This document shows positions 37,023-49,600 of a stretch of DNA of 64,000 nt, one piece after another; position 1 is the first letter of the stretch; each line of letters starts with the position of its first letter. Source of the stretch: Tulasnella sp. 424. Its lineage: Eukaryota; Basidiomycota; Agaricomycetes; Cantharellales; Tulasnellaceae. The translations under genes were made by a program, and so were the position numbers. The stretch spans positions 299,513 through 363,512 of the forward strand of contig WSUB01000011.1 of assembly GCA_019633425.1 (NCBI GenBank). The letters run 5' to 3'. A model generated the notes under the pieces. It made no database searches and was not told where the DNA came from. It saw nothing but the letters and a program-made list of their open reading frames with translations.

Positions 37023-38255
37023 ATGCCAGACGATAGAAAGCGTTCTCGCTCTCCCTCCGACACCGATGAGCCGGCTAACAAGAGGCACCAGTCTGCGCAA
37101 GGTGTCGCCACCCCAGCTGAGGCAAAACCGGTCAAGAAGGATGAAGACACCAACATGACGGACGCCAATAAAACCGGCGATGGGACGAATCCCGCTCCAG
37201 GCGCTGCGACCCAAACGATTCATATGCGCTGCCTGATCGTTACTCAAGATGCATCAATTATCATTGGCAAGGGTGGCAGCCATGTCAACGAGATTCGGGA
37301 AAAGAGCGGCGCCAAAGTCATGGTCTCGGAGAGCATTCCTGGCAACCCGGAACGCATTCTCAACGTTAGCGGAGCCCTTGACGCGGTCTCTAAGGTTAGT
37401 ATTCTTATCCAAAACTGCCATTTGCGCGCTAATATCACGTTGTTTAGGCTTTCGGTCTTATTGTTCGCCGCATTAACGACGAGCCATTCGATGTTCCGTC
37501 TGTCCCCGGAAGTCGAGCTGTCACGATAAAGTTCATTATTCCCAACTCACGCATGGGCAGCGTGATCGGCAAGGGAGGCAGCAAGATCAAGGAGATTCAG
37601 GAAGCGTCTGGCGCTCGCCTTAACGCGTCAGAAGGCATGCTCCCCGGGTCAACTGAACGGGTCCTCAGCGTCACAGGTGTTGCTGACGCCATTCACATCG
37701 CCACTTACTACGTTGGCAACATCCTCATCGAAGCTGGTCCCCCTCCCCACACCTCAGCGGCGTCTACCTATCGACCCACAGCCCGCTCTCGCTATCCACC
37801 ACCACCTCCTCATTACCCCCCTTACTCGTCACACCATCCTTACTCAGGAGGTTCATCATCGTATTCATCGTATCCTCCTCCTGGTCCTCCTCCTGCTGCT
37901 GGTCCGCCTACTACCCAGCAGATATATATTCCGAACGACCTTGTTGGGTGCATCATTGGAAAAGGAGGATCGAAGATCAACGAAATTCGAAGCATCAGCG
38001 GGAGCCAGATTCGAATCATGGAGCCCGGCGCAACCGCTCCCGGCGCTCCTCCCGGCGCTGCCGCCAGCAACGAGAGATTGGTCACAGTCACTGGACAGCC
38101 TGCACAGATCCAGACGGCTGTTCAACTGCTGTATCATGTATGTCGCTCATCAGTATCTTTTGCAACTAGAGCGCATTCTCACGCACGTTCTACATCAGCG
38201 TCTCGAGCAAGAAAAGCAGAAGCAACTTTTGAACGTGCAACGGGCTCAGACTTGA
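37023..38255 (+). CDS. RNA-binding protein with three KH domains (Rnc1/PBP2/HEK2-like)
   Basis: Exons 37023-37394, 37448-38137, 38199-38255; 372 residues. Three KH domains each carry the GKGG loop: SIIIGKGGSHVNEIREKSG, SVIGKGGSKIKEIQEASG and CIIGKGGSKINEIRSISG. A Pro/Tyr/Ser-rich linker (YPPPPPHYPPYSSHH) separates KH2 from KH3. The N-terminus has a basic KRSRSP/NKRH segment suited to nuclear entry. The arrangement is that of poly(C)-binding-type proteins such as fission yeast Rnc1 and budding yeast Pbp2/Hek2, which bind mRNA and control stability or localisation. The tail exon (RLEQEKQKQLLNVQRAQT) is short and follows a canonical acceptor. Confidence 0.9.
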
Positions 38256-38496
38256 GAACCTGGCTTGTTTACATCGTCTTGTCGTTGCTTTTATACCTCG
38301 CTTCCTTTCTCATTTGTTTTGGGCATGTTTCCTCTTTATGCTTCCCCTTTCAACACCGATACTCAAAAATTGTACATATTGCGCCAATTTTGTCGTTTGC
38401 TCTGCTGAATGCCAGTTACATGTAGGTTCCGACAGTTATCTTCTGGGGTGATACTTCCGAAAAACGTAGATTTACAAAAGACGTCACAGAAGCCTG

Positions 38497-41400
38497 CTAC
38501 TCGGACATCCTTTGACTGCTGCCTGGAGATGAACGTGCGTTGTTGTCCAACTGGCTTTGCAACAGGGTGCGGCGCAACTCCCGAGCCAGGGCCTCTGAGA
38601 GGGGGACTGGGACGGCATTGCCAATTTGGCGATACATCTGGAAGACGAAATGGGCGAGCTCAGCATCTGAGATAGGTACGGGAGTGCAGCCGATCGGCCC
38701 CTCACGTCGGTCGGATCATCGTCGCCGGAGCAGAACTTCATATCATCGGGGAAACCTTGGGCTCTGGCGCACTCGCGAACCGATAGAACGCGCTTCTGGT
38801 CTGGATGAAGGCAACGACCTTGTCTTTACAGGCGCGAGACCGTTCGTCAGTCCGACCTAAGCCCGAAACAAAGTTGAAGGCATCACTGACTTGTTTCCGG
38901 GTTTAAGTTGGGTCACAACTGTTTGGAAGAGGCCGTCCCACTGAACACGGCCTGTGAGAACATGGTTAAGAATCAAGACAACCCAAGGAATTGAAAGAGT
39001 GAAGATATTACCGTAAAGACCTGGAAAGTAGTTCGCCCGTTTGGCAGCAACGTTGGCAGGATCATTCAATCCCGGTAGTTGCAGAGCATAAGGCAACTGG
39101 CGGTGATCTGCTTCGGGACCGCGTCCAATCAGGCGAATTCTACGAAAGAATGGGCTTTAGCGACAAGCACTGTCAAGCTTGGTGCGAACACGGTTGACCT
39201 CTCTACATTTAGCGGCCCAAAGTACCGCGTAACATGTTGGAGTGGAGTATCGTCACTCGACTTTCTTAAACGTAGCTGATAGTCGTTTTGAGGATGAGAT
39301 CGATAGACGTCCGGTCGGCCTTGAGCCTCCAGGCCAGCTGCTTTGCTATCCTCGTTGGCGGATTCTTCACAGGTCAACAACGCAACGTCAGGCTCCCTAT
39401 CCTCTAATTCTTCGTCCTCTCGCCCTTCAGGAGCCTTCCAGTCATACGCTGGAAGGTCTTCCACTGCATCTCGCACTGTCAGCGGGTTATGGGGAGCGCC
39501 TCGAGGTTGTAAGTCCCATTCGTCCATCACGCCGACATCGAGGTCTTGGCACGGGACCCGAAACTTTTTGGTTTTTGGGAGAAATGCATGAGTTGGACGA
39601 ACAAAACTGGGGTAAGGATGACCCCGACGAGCAGCCACGTAAATCAGCCGCGCACGCGTTTGAGGGGCGCCAAAGTTTGCGCTATCATATATCTTCCAGC
39701 GAACGTTATATCTTCCGGGGGAGTGAGCCTTGCGTAAGAGCTGATTATAGGAGAACGTACCCGAGCCCGGTCAAGCATCGAAGGACATATTTATGCACTC
39801 CATGCTTCACGCTCCCGTCTGGTTCGGCAGGTGGCTTCAAAGTCGCGTTGAGGAGTGGAACAACGTTTTCGAGCATGACATATTTTGGCTGAAGATGTTC
39901 GGCGATGGTGAGCGCCAGTGAAACCAATGCTTTGCGATTGTCGTGGTTGGACTTGTAGCGGTTCAACCCGGAGAAATCTTGGCACGGCGGGCCTGCTAGA
40001 AGAAGATCGACATCACCAGGGGAAGGATGCTTGGGGCTCTGTCGGCTCGAGTCACGTAACATATCAGAAAGCAGTTCCCGGGCATCCATGTTATGCAACC
40101 GGGCGTTAGGGTGCCGAAGTCTGCGAGGGCTCGATTAGTAGGTCCACCTCTAGGACTCTATGCGCCGAGACATACTGGAACTGTATAGCTCGTCGTCAGT
40201 GGGTTGCCTCCTACCTTTCGAGTATCGATTGGACGCACCGTCGCAGAGGCATCAGGATCTATATCCACTCCACCAACAACATCCCACCCGAGGGTTGCAA
40301 AACCCGAACTCCATCCACCCGCGCCATGGAAGAGATCGTAGCATCGAATATCTCGTCGGCCAGGAAATCTTCGAATGGCCTCCATTTCCTCATCCTCTTG
40401 TTGCAACACTTCAGGCGATGCTGATACGAAATTCGCAATAGGGAGTTCCTGGACTGAGGCTAGCGTTAGAGGGCTGTTCGGGTCGGTATCGGGTCGGAGC
40501 TGATGTGAAGTCCTAAACCCATCTATCGAAGCCCAGGCATCTTTCTGAACACCTCCCTGGATTTCTTGGGCGTGCCTGACGTGACATATACCGGCCAGTT
40601 CCGTGGACTCGTACCTCCTTTCCTCGTGGGTGAAATACAGACGATCCTACAATAAAGCAAAAGAAGACGGGACACGGAGTCCACCAAAATCAGCACCGGC
40701 CGAAGTCGAGGACTTTATGACGTACGAAATGAATAAAATGCTGGGGCTGATTAGGGTCTAGTCCCTGATTAGTCGTTCGTGCAAGATCTTCGTATCGTCC
40801 AAGCATCCGCACTCGGACAAACCACTGCTCCAGAGAGATGATCTGCCCGATCGAGAATAGCTGATTTTTGTGAGGGACGAGTTCTCCCTTCGTAGCAATC
40901 TTGGCCGACGACGAAGTCGCTGCGGGATCGGATTTCTGCCACTGGGCGTCGCGCATCCCTACTGGTCGAGACGCATAGGGAGCTTGAGGGACGATGAAGA
41001 CGAAATCATTGATGTGGTAGACCTGATCTCGAAGCATCAAGACGAACGGGGAACGTCCGTCATCCGCCGCGCTGGCACGGTAACGGAACAGGGTCGGTTG
41101 GGCGCAGTCTTGCTGGGTGATGCTTTTCATACACGGACAGGACATCCATAACTCCGGCGCAAGGCGAGGATTCGTGTGGTCCAGTACGTCCTCGGCCAGA
41201 GGAAGGAAGGTGTCGTTATATCCCAGACCATAGCTTTGGCGTTGTTTGAGCGAAAGGTAGATTCGTCTGGTCCGTCGCACTCACCGTGTAAAGAATCCCA
41301 CAGAATCACAACGCTCGTCTGGAGGCTCCACAAAGTCACTGTCATTTTTAACAACCTCGACTTCAATGGGGCAGAGAAATTGGTCCGGACGCAGCTTTCC

Positions 41401-43486
41401 TAGACATGTGCGAGTGAAAACAAGCTCTCTCGAGTGAGCAAGCTCGCGGAGGACGGTCTGGCTCGCCGGTCGCAGGACCTGTCCATGAAAGCGCCATTTT
41501 CCATTCTCTTGAAGTATATCCCTTATGAATATGATGCTGTCGGAGCAGAAATCACTTCACGCTGGACTGGCGAAACAGAGTACGGTGACGACCGCTTACC
41601 CAAATTCATTGACGATATTGTTCGGCGACTTGCACGTAGGATCAACTTCATCTGGCGGTCTATCATCTTTTGGGCCTGGTATGGCCCCATTTAGCAAGGC
41701 AAATCCACCGATCTGATGGAAAGTCGCGGCGATCAGCTGACCGACCCCAACTCCCGTGCAACGAGCTCGGCAAATTTGTACAGACCCGAAATCTCCCAAT
41801 CCCTTCGATCTCGACTTCCCGCACGTTTCCGTGGCTCCTATTGGCGGCGGCTTTTGGAACGACCGATCTCGTGATAGAGTGCATCTGATCCTGACGCTCC
41901 AAGATATCCTCGGCGACTCCTTTATTCGTCTCACGCTCCTCGCGTGTTTCGCTCGACTTGGCCTGATGAGGAGGGTGGTGAATCTTAAAATTAGCGCTAA
42001 AGAGCTTGTGGGCTAGTTTGCCCGTGAACGGCATCATGTGAATGACGGGCGCACTGCTGGACCGAGTATGCCTCGGTCGCGGAGGTGCACGAGAGACCGA
42101 GGTCGCAGTTTCCGGCAGGGTCGTTTCTTCGGGATTCCCGACGAGCTTGCATATTATTGGAATCGACAAAAAGTCCCTCCTCTCGTCCTCCTCACGGAAA
42201 TGTTGCTGGGCGTATGCCCGTAACTCGGGCCCTAGAGTCCCCATCTTCCCGAGACGATCATTACCAGCGGAATAATACATCAATGAAGGGGCAGGGCTTA
42301 CCAGCCCGTTTAGCTCTGCTCGAGTCCAAGGGTGTTCTCGCAGCAAGTATTTATCTTCGGGGGAAGTTGCTTGCTCCACGAAATCGAGCACGTCGTGAGC
42401 CTGCGTCAGGCCGTTGACCAGAACGGCGTAGACCGCAGCATGCACGAGAAAATGCCGTTTCCAAAAAGGTGCGTACTTGAAGCGGTAGGACTTTTCAGCG
42501 TGTCCAAGTCTGTACCACGCGTGTTCTGTCACGACCCAGATTTCTCTACGCTACATCAGCGGGTTTCACGAGCAAAGCGTGTAGACCAAACTGAAATCCG
42601 TCACGTACAGTCCAGAGCTCGATCCATACTGTGCACTTATAGCCACAATCGTCGTTAATGCCACAGGCTGACTTTGTAGGTAGTCAGCTCCTGCGTCCTC
42701 GGCGTCGTCGTGTTCCAATGCAATGTCGCTGGAATACGCCGAGGCCTCGCCGTAGGCTCGAAAGTCTTGCCGACCGGCCGTCGTCTGAGATACCAAGAAT
42801 TCTGACAACGAGGCTTTGGAATTGCCATCTTTGGTGTCGAATATAACGAAATTATCCAGTAAGCGCGTCGGTACTGCCCGTCTCGCTTCCACTTCTCCGA
42901 ATGAAATCCTGACGATCTCGTCGGTTTCGTTGCGGCGGTCTGGGGGTACAGAGTACGTTGCAGGAGGACGCGCTGGAAAGGATAGCTCGCTTAGCACAGG
43001 TTCACTGAGCGTCAGACACGATTGAGTAAAGCTCGGAGTGCAGGTCGCGCCGCAACTACCGCGGGCGAAATGGGGAAAGGTTATTCGTGCCCGATGACGC
43101 TGATTCTGTGTCGATGCATATAGGTGCCGCCCAAAGTGAGCTTTGCCAAGCTCCCAGCTCGTGGGGAGCGCGCGATCCCTCATGATGCGAGGCACAGACA
43201 CAGAGCACTGCCGAGAGCAGGATTTACAATAAAAGACCGCTTACTCTTTCTAGGAACGTCTTCATCTTAACGTAGCGAACAAGTGAGCCGGCGTTAGACC
43301 TTTCCCCCGACCGATGAACGTGGTGGAACTTTCCATACTTAGTTGGTCCGTCCGAGAAGCTGGGGTGGCTGACGCGAGCGCTGCCGCGTCCAATGAACTT
43401 GCCTCAGAGAAGGTTCTAGCATTTGATTTCCCTCTCTTCAGGTGCTCTGGTAGGCCAGGCTTGATCCCATCACCTTTTGGAGGCAT
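38497..43486 (-). CDS. DNA (cytosine-5)-methyltransferase, DNMT1-like (RFTS-BAH-BAH-MTase)
   Basis: The gene has many exons. Firm ones are 43300-43486, 43060-43207 and exon 3 starting 43004; later borders are approximate. N-terminus [20 protein letters not shown]. The RFTS domain includes [19 protein letters not shown] and [22 protein letters not shown]1 is [20 protein letters not shown] (about 41.5 kb) and BAH2 is [19 protein letters not shown] to [12 protein letters not shown]. MTase motifs: [28 protein letters not shown] with the catalytic Cys, [44 protein letters not shown], then [11 protein letters not shown] and X QIGNAVP. All catalytic motifs are intact. It maintains 5-methylcytosine, usually over transposons, after replication. 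Its 5' end also exists as a relic at 24.8-25.3 kb. Confidence 0.88.
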
Positions 43487-44150
43487 TTTTGAGCTTCGCT
43501 TAGCGAATAGGTCAGAGGGGGAACAGAAATTAGGAGATGCCGTTCGTGGGAAGAAAAGTGATATTACAGGTCGCTCCTCACCGTGCCTGTGCCGCAAACC
43601 CCAAACGTTTCTGGTAGGTTTCAAAAATGACGCAAGTGGCTGGTCATAAACTGGCTCTGATGCTCGTGGGCTTTGTGGTTTGGGGGCTGCCCCGTTAAAC
43701 ACCGCTCTAATCCGAAGGGGGGTGACTCGGGCACATCCGAGGCGCACCCTTATCTCCCTTGTTCGTCCAGTTCCGGCAGTTCCGATCGTTGGAAATTCAC
43801 GACAAGTGTAAAGACGCCGCGAAAATCACATACACGTCGATAGACACGACGAGCAGACCGTCGGGCGAGCTGTGGAGCGGGCGCCGCGTCCGGCAGCGCT
43901 CCGACCGACATAGTTCGCGCGTCTCGTCGCCCGAACAAGCCTATCGCCGCTAATCTCGCGTGGCCGGACCTCCTATCCCCGACTACAGGTGTTAGCCTTT
44001 TTAGATTCCGCTGCCTTGTCCCATCAAACTAGAGGGAGGCGGCGGCAATGCCTCGGGGTATGTGTGCAAGGTGCCCACTTACGCTATCTGCCGTGTCCAC
44101 TTCGCCGCAGACCTGTATATGTTTTTCCTGTATTAGAATTGCTCAACAGC
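42900..44150. repeat. Partner copy of the mosaic duplication at 24.2-25.3 kb
   Basis: 42900-43985 matches 25345-24375 in inverted orientation, and 43995-44140 matches 24240-24370 directly. It covers DNMT exons 1-3, its presumed promoter and the adjacent spacer. Because one block is inverted and its neighbour is not, an inversion breakpoint lies at about 43985-43995. Confidence 0.75.
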
Positions 44151-44715
44151 GAATGTATGCTGCGCCTGGCGATCCGTCTTCTCTCGCTAAGGCAACGTAG
44201 TTTAGTTCCGCAGACAGCGTTTCTCACATCAGGCGATCTAAAAACGTACCGGTAGTTCGGCGCGCCGCCGTTCCTCATTTGTCTTGGTCAACGAAGCACA
44301 GCACCACTTCCCACTGGGTTCTTTCCTGCCACTTGCAATCATGGCCGCTCCCAATTTACCCTCAGCCCCAATCGTGGCCCCAGAGTCACGCAAAAAACGT
44401 AACGCGAGACCGTCCGGCGGTTGAAAAAAACGCAAAGGCATAGAATAGTCAACTAACGATCCGAAGCAGGGCAGTAGTAGCGAGAGATACCAATAGAAAA
44501 GAAAAAAAAGAGCTTGCCTAGTAGGACGTAGAGAAGGGAGGAAAAAAGGGGGCAAAGTAGCAACACAGAGAGATTTGCATACAGAATAAAAAAACTTATT
44601 GCACCAAGATGGGAGGCTCTAAGCGCTGACTTGTACAGCAGAGTTTTCTAGTGGGGAGAAAAAAGACGGAAAGAGTGGGGGAAAGCATAAACTCCGATCG
44701 CTCCTATTGAGCTAA
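44151..44715. other. Spacer downstream of the Ser-rich gene, no gene seen
   Basis: Between the duplication block and the stop of the Ser-rich gene. A-rich runs near 44500-44600 probably include 3' untranslated sequence. No frame is convincing. Confidence 0.4.
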
Positions 44716-46219
44716 TCAAGCCTTGCCGCCCATGCTGGCGCGGCTGCTTTTGCGGCTGATGCTCCCGGCGGTGCTTTCGCGACGCTTTACCTCAGAGGCA
44801 GACCCGGATGGTCCGCCACCCAATCCTGGGAGGAGTCCGTCCCCAAATGTCCGCCCCGACCGCGTGGCTCGGGTGGTTAAGACGAGCGGTGGCGCATCCA
44901 GTTTGATCAACTTGGATCGATCTGGGGGATCTTTCACAAGCGCCCAGCCTATAGAGTCGAGAGAAATGATTAGGAGAAAATCCGTCAGTTGGGGAACGAG
45001 GACGGAGGGGTAAAGGAGATGCGGCGATCAGACGGGCAATCAGCGCACCTTTCCAGCCTGGTTTGGACTTCATTCGCTCGGCCTCTGAGTCAAGTTCAGA
45101 CTCTTCTTCAACATGCTGTGATTGTGGCTCGGTTGACTGGGACTTGATCCGTCTGCCGTCTTCGTCATACAAGTTGGAGGTCGGTTTCTCATCCTCTGAA
45201 GAGCTAACTTCCACCAGTGCCCATCCTTTCCAGCCCTTTGGTCGTTTGACGGGAGGTTCGTGGGCAGTAGGAGTGCTGCTAGCGTCGGAATAAGGTCCTT
45301 TCTTTGTTCTGTAGTGTTCATCATCCGACTCGTCCTCTCGGCTCCGCTTGCTTCCCACACTGGCCCTCTCCCCTCCTTGCGATTTTCGGTGTCCATCAGA
45401 GGCTCCAGAGGATGCCATGGACCCAGCCCGGTGTCTGGAATCGGAGGAGGAGTTCTTTTTTGCCTTGTCCTTCCCTTTTCCATCTTTCTTGCTCCCGTCC
45501 TTCTTCTTCTGTTTTTTGTCCTTGATTTTCCTCACACGCTGGTTCGAGCTACTGACTTGTAAAGGCCGTCCCGCGGCTTTTGCTTGAAGGACCTTGGCCA
45601 TGAGTCGTGGAGTGAAGAGGGGGGTGCCGGTACCCATGTAATCCAAAGGCGGTGTCTCGGGCTCCTCTGCCTCGCTCTCGCTGTCGAGTGAGTTTAGGTA
45701 ATCATGGGCTGCCGCGTAGTCGTACTCGGCTTCTCGCAAGTAGTAGTCGTCAGGCAAGGGCGTGTAAGAGAAGCTTGAACCGATCGAGAGCGCTGTGCTG
45801 CTGCTCGCCACCTCGGGAGAGCCCATGGATGCGACAGAGGACTGCGCGCTGCAAGCGGTTGCACCGAAAGCGATCTTGGAGGCGTTCCTTTGCTGCTTTG
45901 ACTTCTTAGTGAGGGGGTGAAGAGGAGGTATAGGGGACGTGGTGTCAGACAAAGTTGGCGTTCCACTTCGGACTGGCGCAGGGACACCAGTCGTTGGAGA
46001 GGCCCCGCGCGACGTCGAACGTCTGGATTGGCTGTCGAAAATACCTTGAAGCACCCTGGCAGCGTCCCGCCTGAGCTGAGCGGCAGCGGAAGGGATCGTC
46101 GAGGTCGTGTCGGCGGAGTGAGTGGTGTCAGTCGAGAATGATCTGATTGCCCGTGAACGAGCTATGCGGTCCTCGTGTGTTGAGCTTGGTTCAGTAGCAA
46201 GTAGGAGTCGAATATCCAT
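44716..46219 (-). CDS. Uncharacterised Ser/Lys-rich protein with duplicated KGWALV motif
   Basis: Complement of 44716-44948 and 45049-46219; 467 residues with one intron (GTGCGC...CTATAG). I do not recognise the family. The sequence is largely low complexity: Ser/Thr-rich N-terminus, an ordered patch with PLPDDYYLREAEYDYAAAHD and TPLFTPRLMAKVLQAKAAG (about 175-225), then Lys-rich KKKDGSKKDGKGKDKAKK stretches that could act as nuclear localisation signals. A short motif appears twice, as PKGWKGWALVEVSSSEDE and PGWKGWALVKDPPDRSKL; the second spans the intron. The C-terminus is basic (SRKSSRASMGGKA). The start is the first ATG after a stop-containing leader; an upstream start cannot be excluded. 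A fragment is duplicated at 25.5 kb. Confidence 0.7.
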
Positions 46220-46675
46220 GGTCCGTGGCTGGACAAGGGTGGTGAAGACTGTTGAAGGCGTCGTCGAGGGGGTCTTCGAGCGAGTCGCAGATGCAGGAGT
46301 AGAAAGGCGGAGACTTGGAGGAGAGAGAAGAGGAGCAAACGATGCTTGGGGAGTCCAGAAGCTAAGAATAAGGGTCCTCACACACACGTGACTAATCTGA
46401 CGGCGACAAATAAAATAAAGGTGGATCCAAATACGCCCGTCCAATTAACACTAACTAGAATACAAACGACGGGCGAATACAAAGGCGAAACGATGGAAGC
46501 AAAAAGTGAGATGGAATGGGTTGAGAGAGCGGGCGGTGGTGGTAAAATTGCGGAAAATAAACAAACAAAAAAAAAAGGGGAGAGAGTGAGGAAACGCAAA
46601 AGCAATCGGACAAAAGAAGGAAAAACGCGGATGAGGCTACAATGCGTAAAAAGAAGCGTCCACTATACACTTTGC
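46220..46675. other. Intergenic region, presumed promoter of the Ser-rich gene
   Basis: Holds the upstream region of the minus-strand Ser-rich gene and the 3' flank of the Cys-rich gene. A-rich (46560-46630). No gene. Confidence 0.4.
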
Positions 46676-49600
46676 CTATATCCGCTGCTTGAACGGATTC
46701 TTATCGCTTAGCTTGTTGCTGCTAGTCTCGGATGCCACCGTGGAAGCTCCAGTAAACATCGGAGTTTGCCAGGTCCCCGCCGTCTTCTCCTGTGTAACTC
46801 CAGGGCCGCCGACGCCGCCTGCAAATCCATATGAGGGCGGAGGAGTCTCCACCGATGGCTGAGCCTGCAGAAGGAGGGGCCTCAGTCCTCTCGCACTCTT
46901 TTTCTCATCTGACGAGGAGGACATCGATCGCTCGTGAGTCAGTTTAGACGGGGCGAGAGGCGCGTACCTCCCCATCTGGGAGATGTCGAACTCTGAATCC
47001 CTGATCGGTTGTTTCGGCGTTGGTCCTCCATGCCGTCTCGTCGACTGGAATGCCGCAGCAGCGCTCGACGTCGACTCGGAGTAGACGCTCCCCGTCTCTG
47101 CATGACTCGGTGCGATGCGAGATCGATTGCTCCTCGAGGGGGCCCCTCTGCTTCGTGCTGCCACGGGCTGTTCGGGTCCTAATTCGGAATCATCCGTCAA
47201 AGAGGTCCCATCGGAGTAGATCGATGATCGGGAGCGAGAGCCCTTGGACGGAGCTTTGGCTGGTGGGCTATCGAACTCGAGTTCCGATCGCCACTGCGCT
47301 ATCCTCTGGGCTTTGCGACTCGAAGTATCACTCATCGCTTCGAGGTCGACGTCCTCGGCCATGGCAGGGTTGCGAGGAGGGTTCTGCGACATTCGAAGCT
47401 GTGTTCGGAGCTTCTGACGCCGCTCGGAAGCCGCGTCCTTTTCCTCGTCCTTCTTGATGAAGATTCGACTGATGAATTTGCTGGCGGCGCGAGCCCTGCT
47501 GCTGACCATGCCGTCCCGCTCGACACGCTCCTTGAAGACCTTGGTCTTGGCTTGTCTGCGCTTTCTGGCTAAGCATCGCCAAACCAAGAGACCGATGATG
47601 ATGATCAAGAGCAGTGACAGGCCTCCAGCTAGGATGAAGGGCCAGCGCTGAGAGATGACGCTGCTTCCGCCCGACGACTTGTCCGGAACTACCGTCGGTG
47701 AGGTTGGCACGGGCTTAACTCCGAGCAAGGTGGCGAGGCATACACCTCCGAGGGTGGCGACGCCGGGGGCCCCATTTGGACAAGCGGCCTGGACGCATTT
47801 CCCTCCTTGGAGTACCATTCCGGAAGGACAGCTTAAACATTGGTCCGAGCCACTGGACGCGCAGGTCGCACATCCGCTAGAGCATTGGTCGCACGTCCCA
47901 GAAATGTCGTTCCAGAACTGCCCACGACTGCAGGCTTTGAGACAGCGACCCGAAGCAGTCTTGACGGGCCTATCGTTCGGACACGATGTACACTGGTCAA
48001 ACCGGGGACCGGAGCAGGTATTGCAGTCCTCGTGACACGAAACACAGGCCCCTCCCGTTGTACTGCCTGCAGCGGCAGACGTAGAGTTGTTGCCGGAAGA
48101 TACCGCGGAGGTAAGCGAGAAGGTGTTCGTCGGGCATTGTTTCGTACATTTGCCGTCCAAGGCAAATTGCCCCGAGCCCGCGCAGGTAAGGCAGAACGTC
48201 GCCGAACCAACACAGGATGCGCATGAAGAGTCGCACGCTAAATTAAGGCAAGGCGAATTAGTAAAATGGACCGCGAAAGCAGGCTGGCAGTGAGGCAGAA
48301 CGAACCTTGGCAGCTAACACCATCACTCCCAACGAACTGGCCAGCAGGACATTGGGATACACACTGCCCAGCGGAGAGAACGAATCCTGGCAGGCATGCA
48401 GTGCATTGGACCGAGCTGAAGGTCGAAACGATGCTAAAGTTCGGGATGGAACAGGACGTGCAATTGTGGGGGCAAGCTGACGACAAGATTGCCCATCGTT
48501 AGTCCACCAATGCTTGGAAAAATAACAAGATTTATTACGTACCATCGCATTTACCCTTGGAGTTATCGACGACTAACCCAGTTCCAATGCAAATGCCGTT
48601 CGTGTCGACCTGAGTGCACCGGCCGTTCAAATTAGCCTGTCCAGCACCGCATACAAGGCAATCCCCGCTGGTTGGACCAGTACAGGTCTTGCAAAGGGCG
48701 TTGCAGGTCGCGCAGCCACCGCTCGCTTGGGGGAAGCTTCCATCCGGGCAAGTCGCCGCACCAGAAGTCGAAGCAACGCACAGCGTTGCATCGGTCGAGC
48801 TCGTCGTGAATCCAGCTCTGCACTGAGTGCAGGTTCCAGTAGGACCCGAGCAAGCGGCGCAGTTCTGACTGCAGGCTCTGCAGTTGCCGGTGGAGTCCTT
48901 GAAGAACCCTTGGGCGCAGTCGTTGCAGAGTTTCGCAGTACCGTTGGTAGTGGAAGTCAGCGTCGTCCAGCCGGCAGAACACGTGCAGCCACCAGAGCCG
49001 TCGCAGGTTCCGTTGTCGCAGTTGCAGGTAGAGGGCGCGTTGCTGGTTGAGGGCGAAAGGCATTTCCCGGAGCCCTGTGGTCCTTCGTCGCAGGAGGTGC
49101 ATCCCGCAGGACAAGCTAAAGCGTAAGGATTTGGTCAGACAAGCGGATTCCGCATTTAAGAGCTGGCTGTGCGTACCTTGGCATTGGGGCCCGAAGAATC
49201 CAGAGGCACAGGTCTCGCAGGAAGCGCCGGTGAACCCAGGCTTGCAGACACACGCTCCTTGAGTGTTACATTGTCCTCCAGCCGCGCATGGTGTAGTGCA
49301 TGTTGCTGGATACTCGTCGTTAGTAGCAATCTAGGTACCATCGCGACGGAGGGAGCTCACTGGATTCGACGTCGATCAGGGTCGCTTGACCGCTCTGGAG
49401 CGTCAAAAGACCCGAAGGCAGCTGGGAGACGTCCGGCGTAACATCGTAAAATACCACAGGCTTGGAGGCCGAGCCTGAGAAGATGGCGATTGCGTTCTTG
49501 GAGACGAAGAAACTAGACGCTTGGAGTGTACTGTTATTAATGGTAGTCGAGTTAAGCGAGACCGTCGAGGCTTTGCCCTGGAAGTACGAAGCGGAGAACG

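Noticed and set aside
43004..43201. MSVPRIMRD... as the start of the methyltransferase
   Set aside because: It runs through two clear introns; the three-exon model starting at 43486 keeps phase at both junctions.
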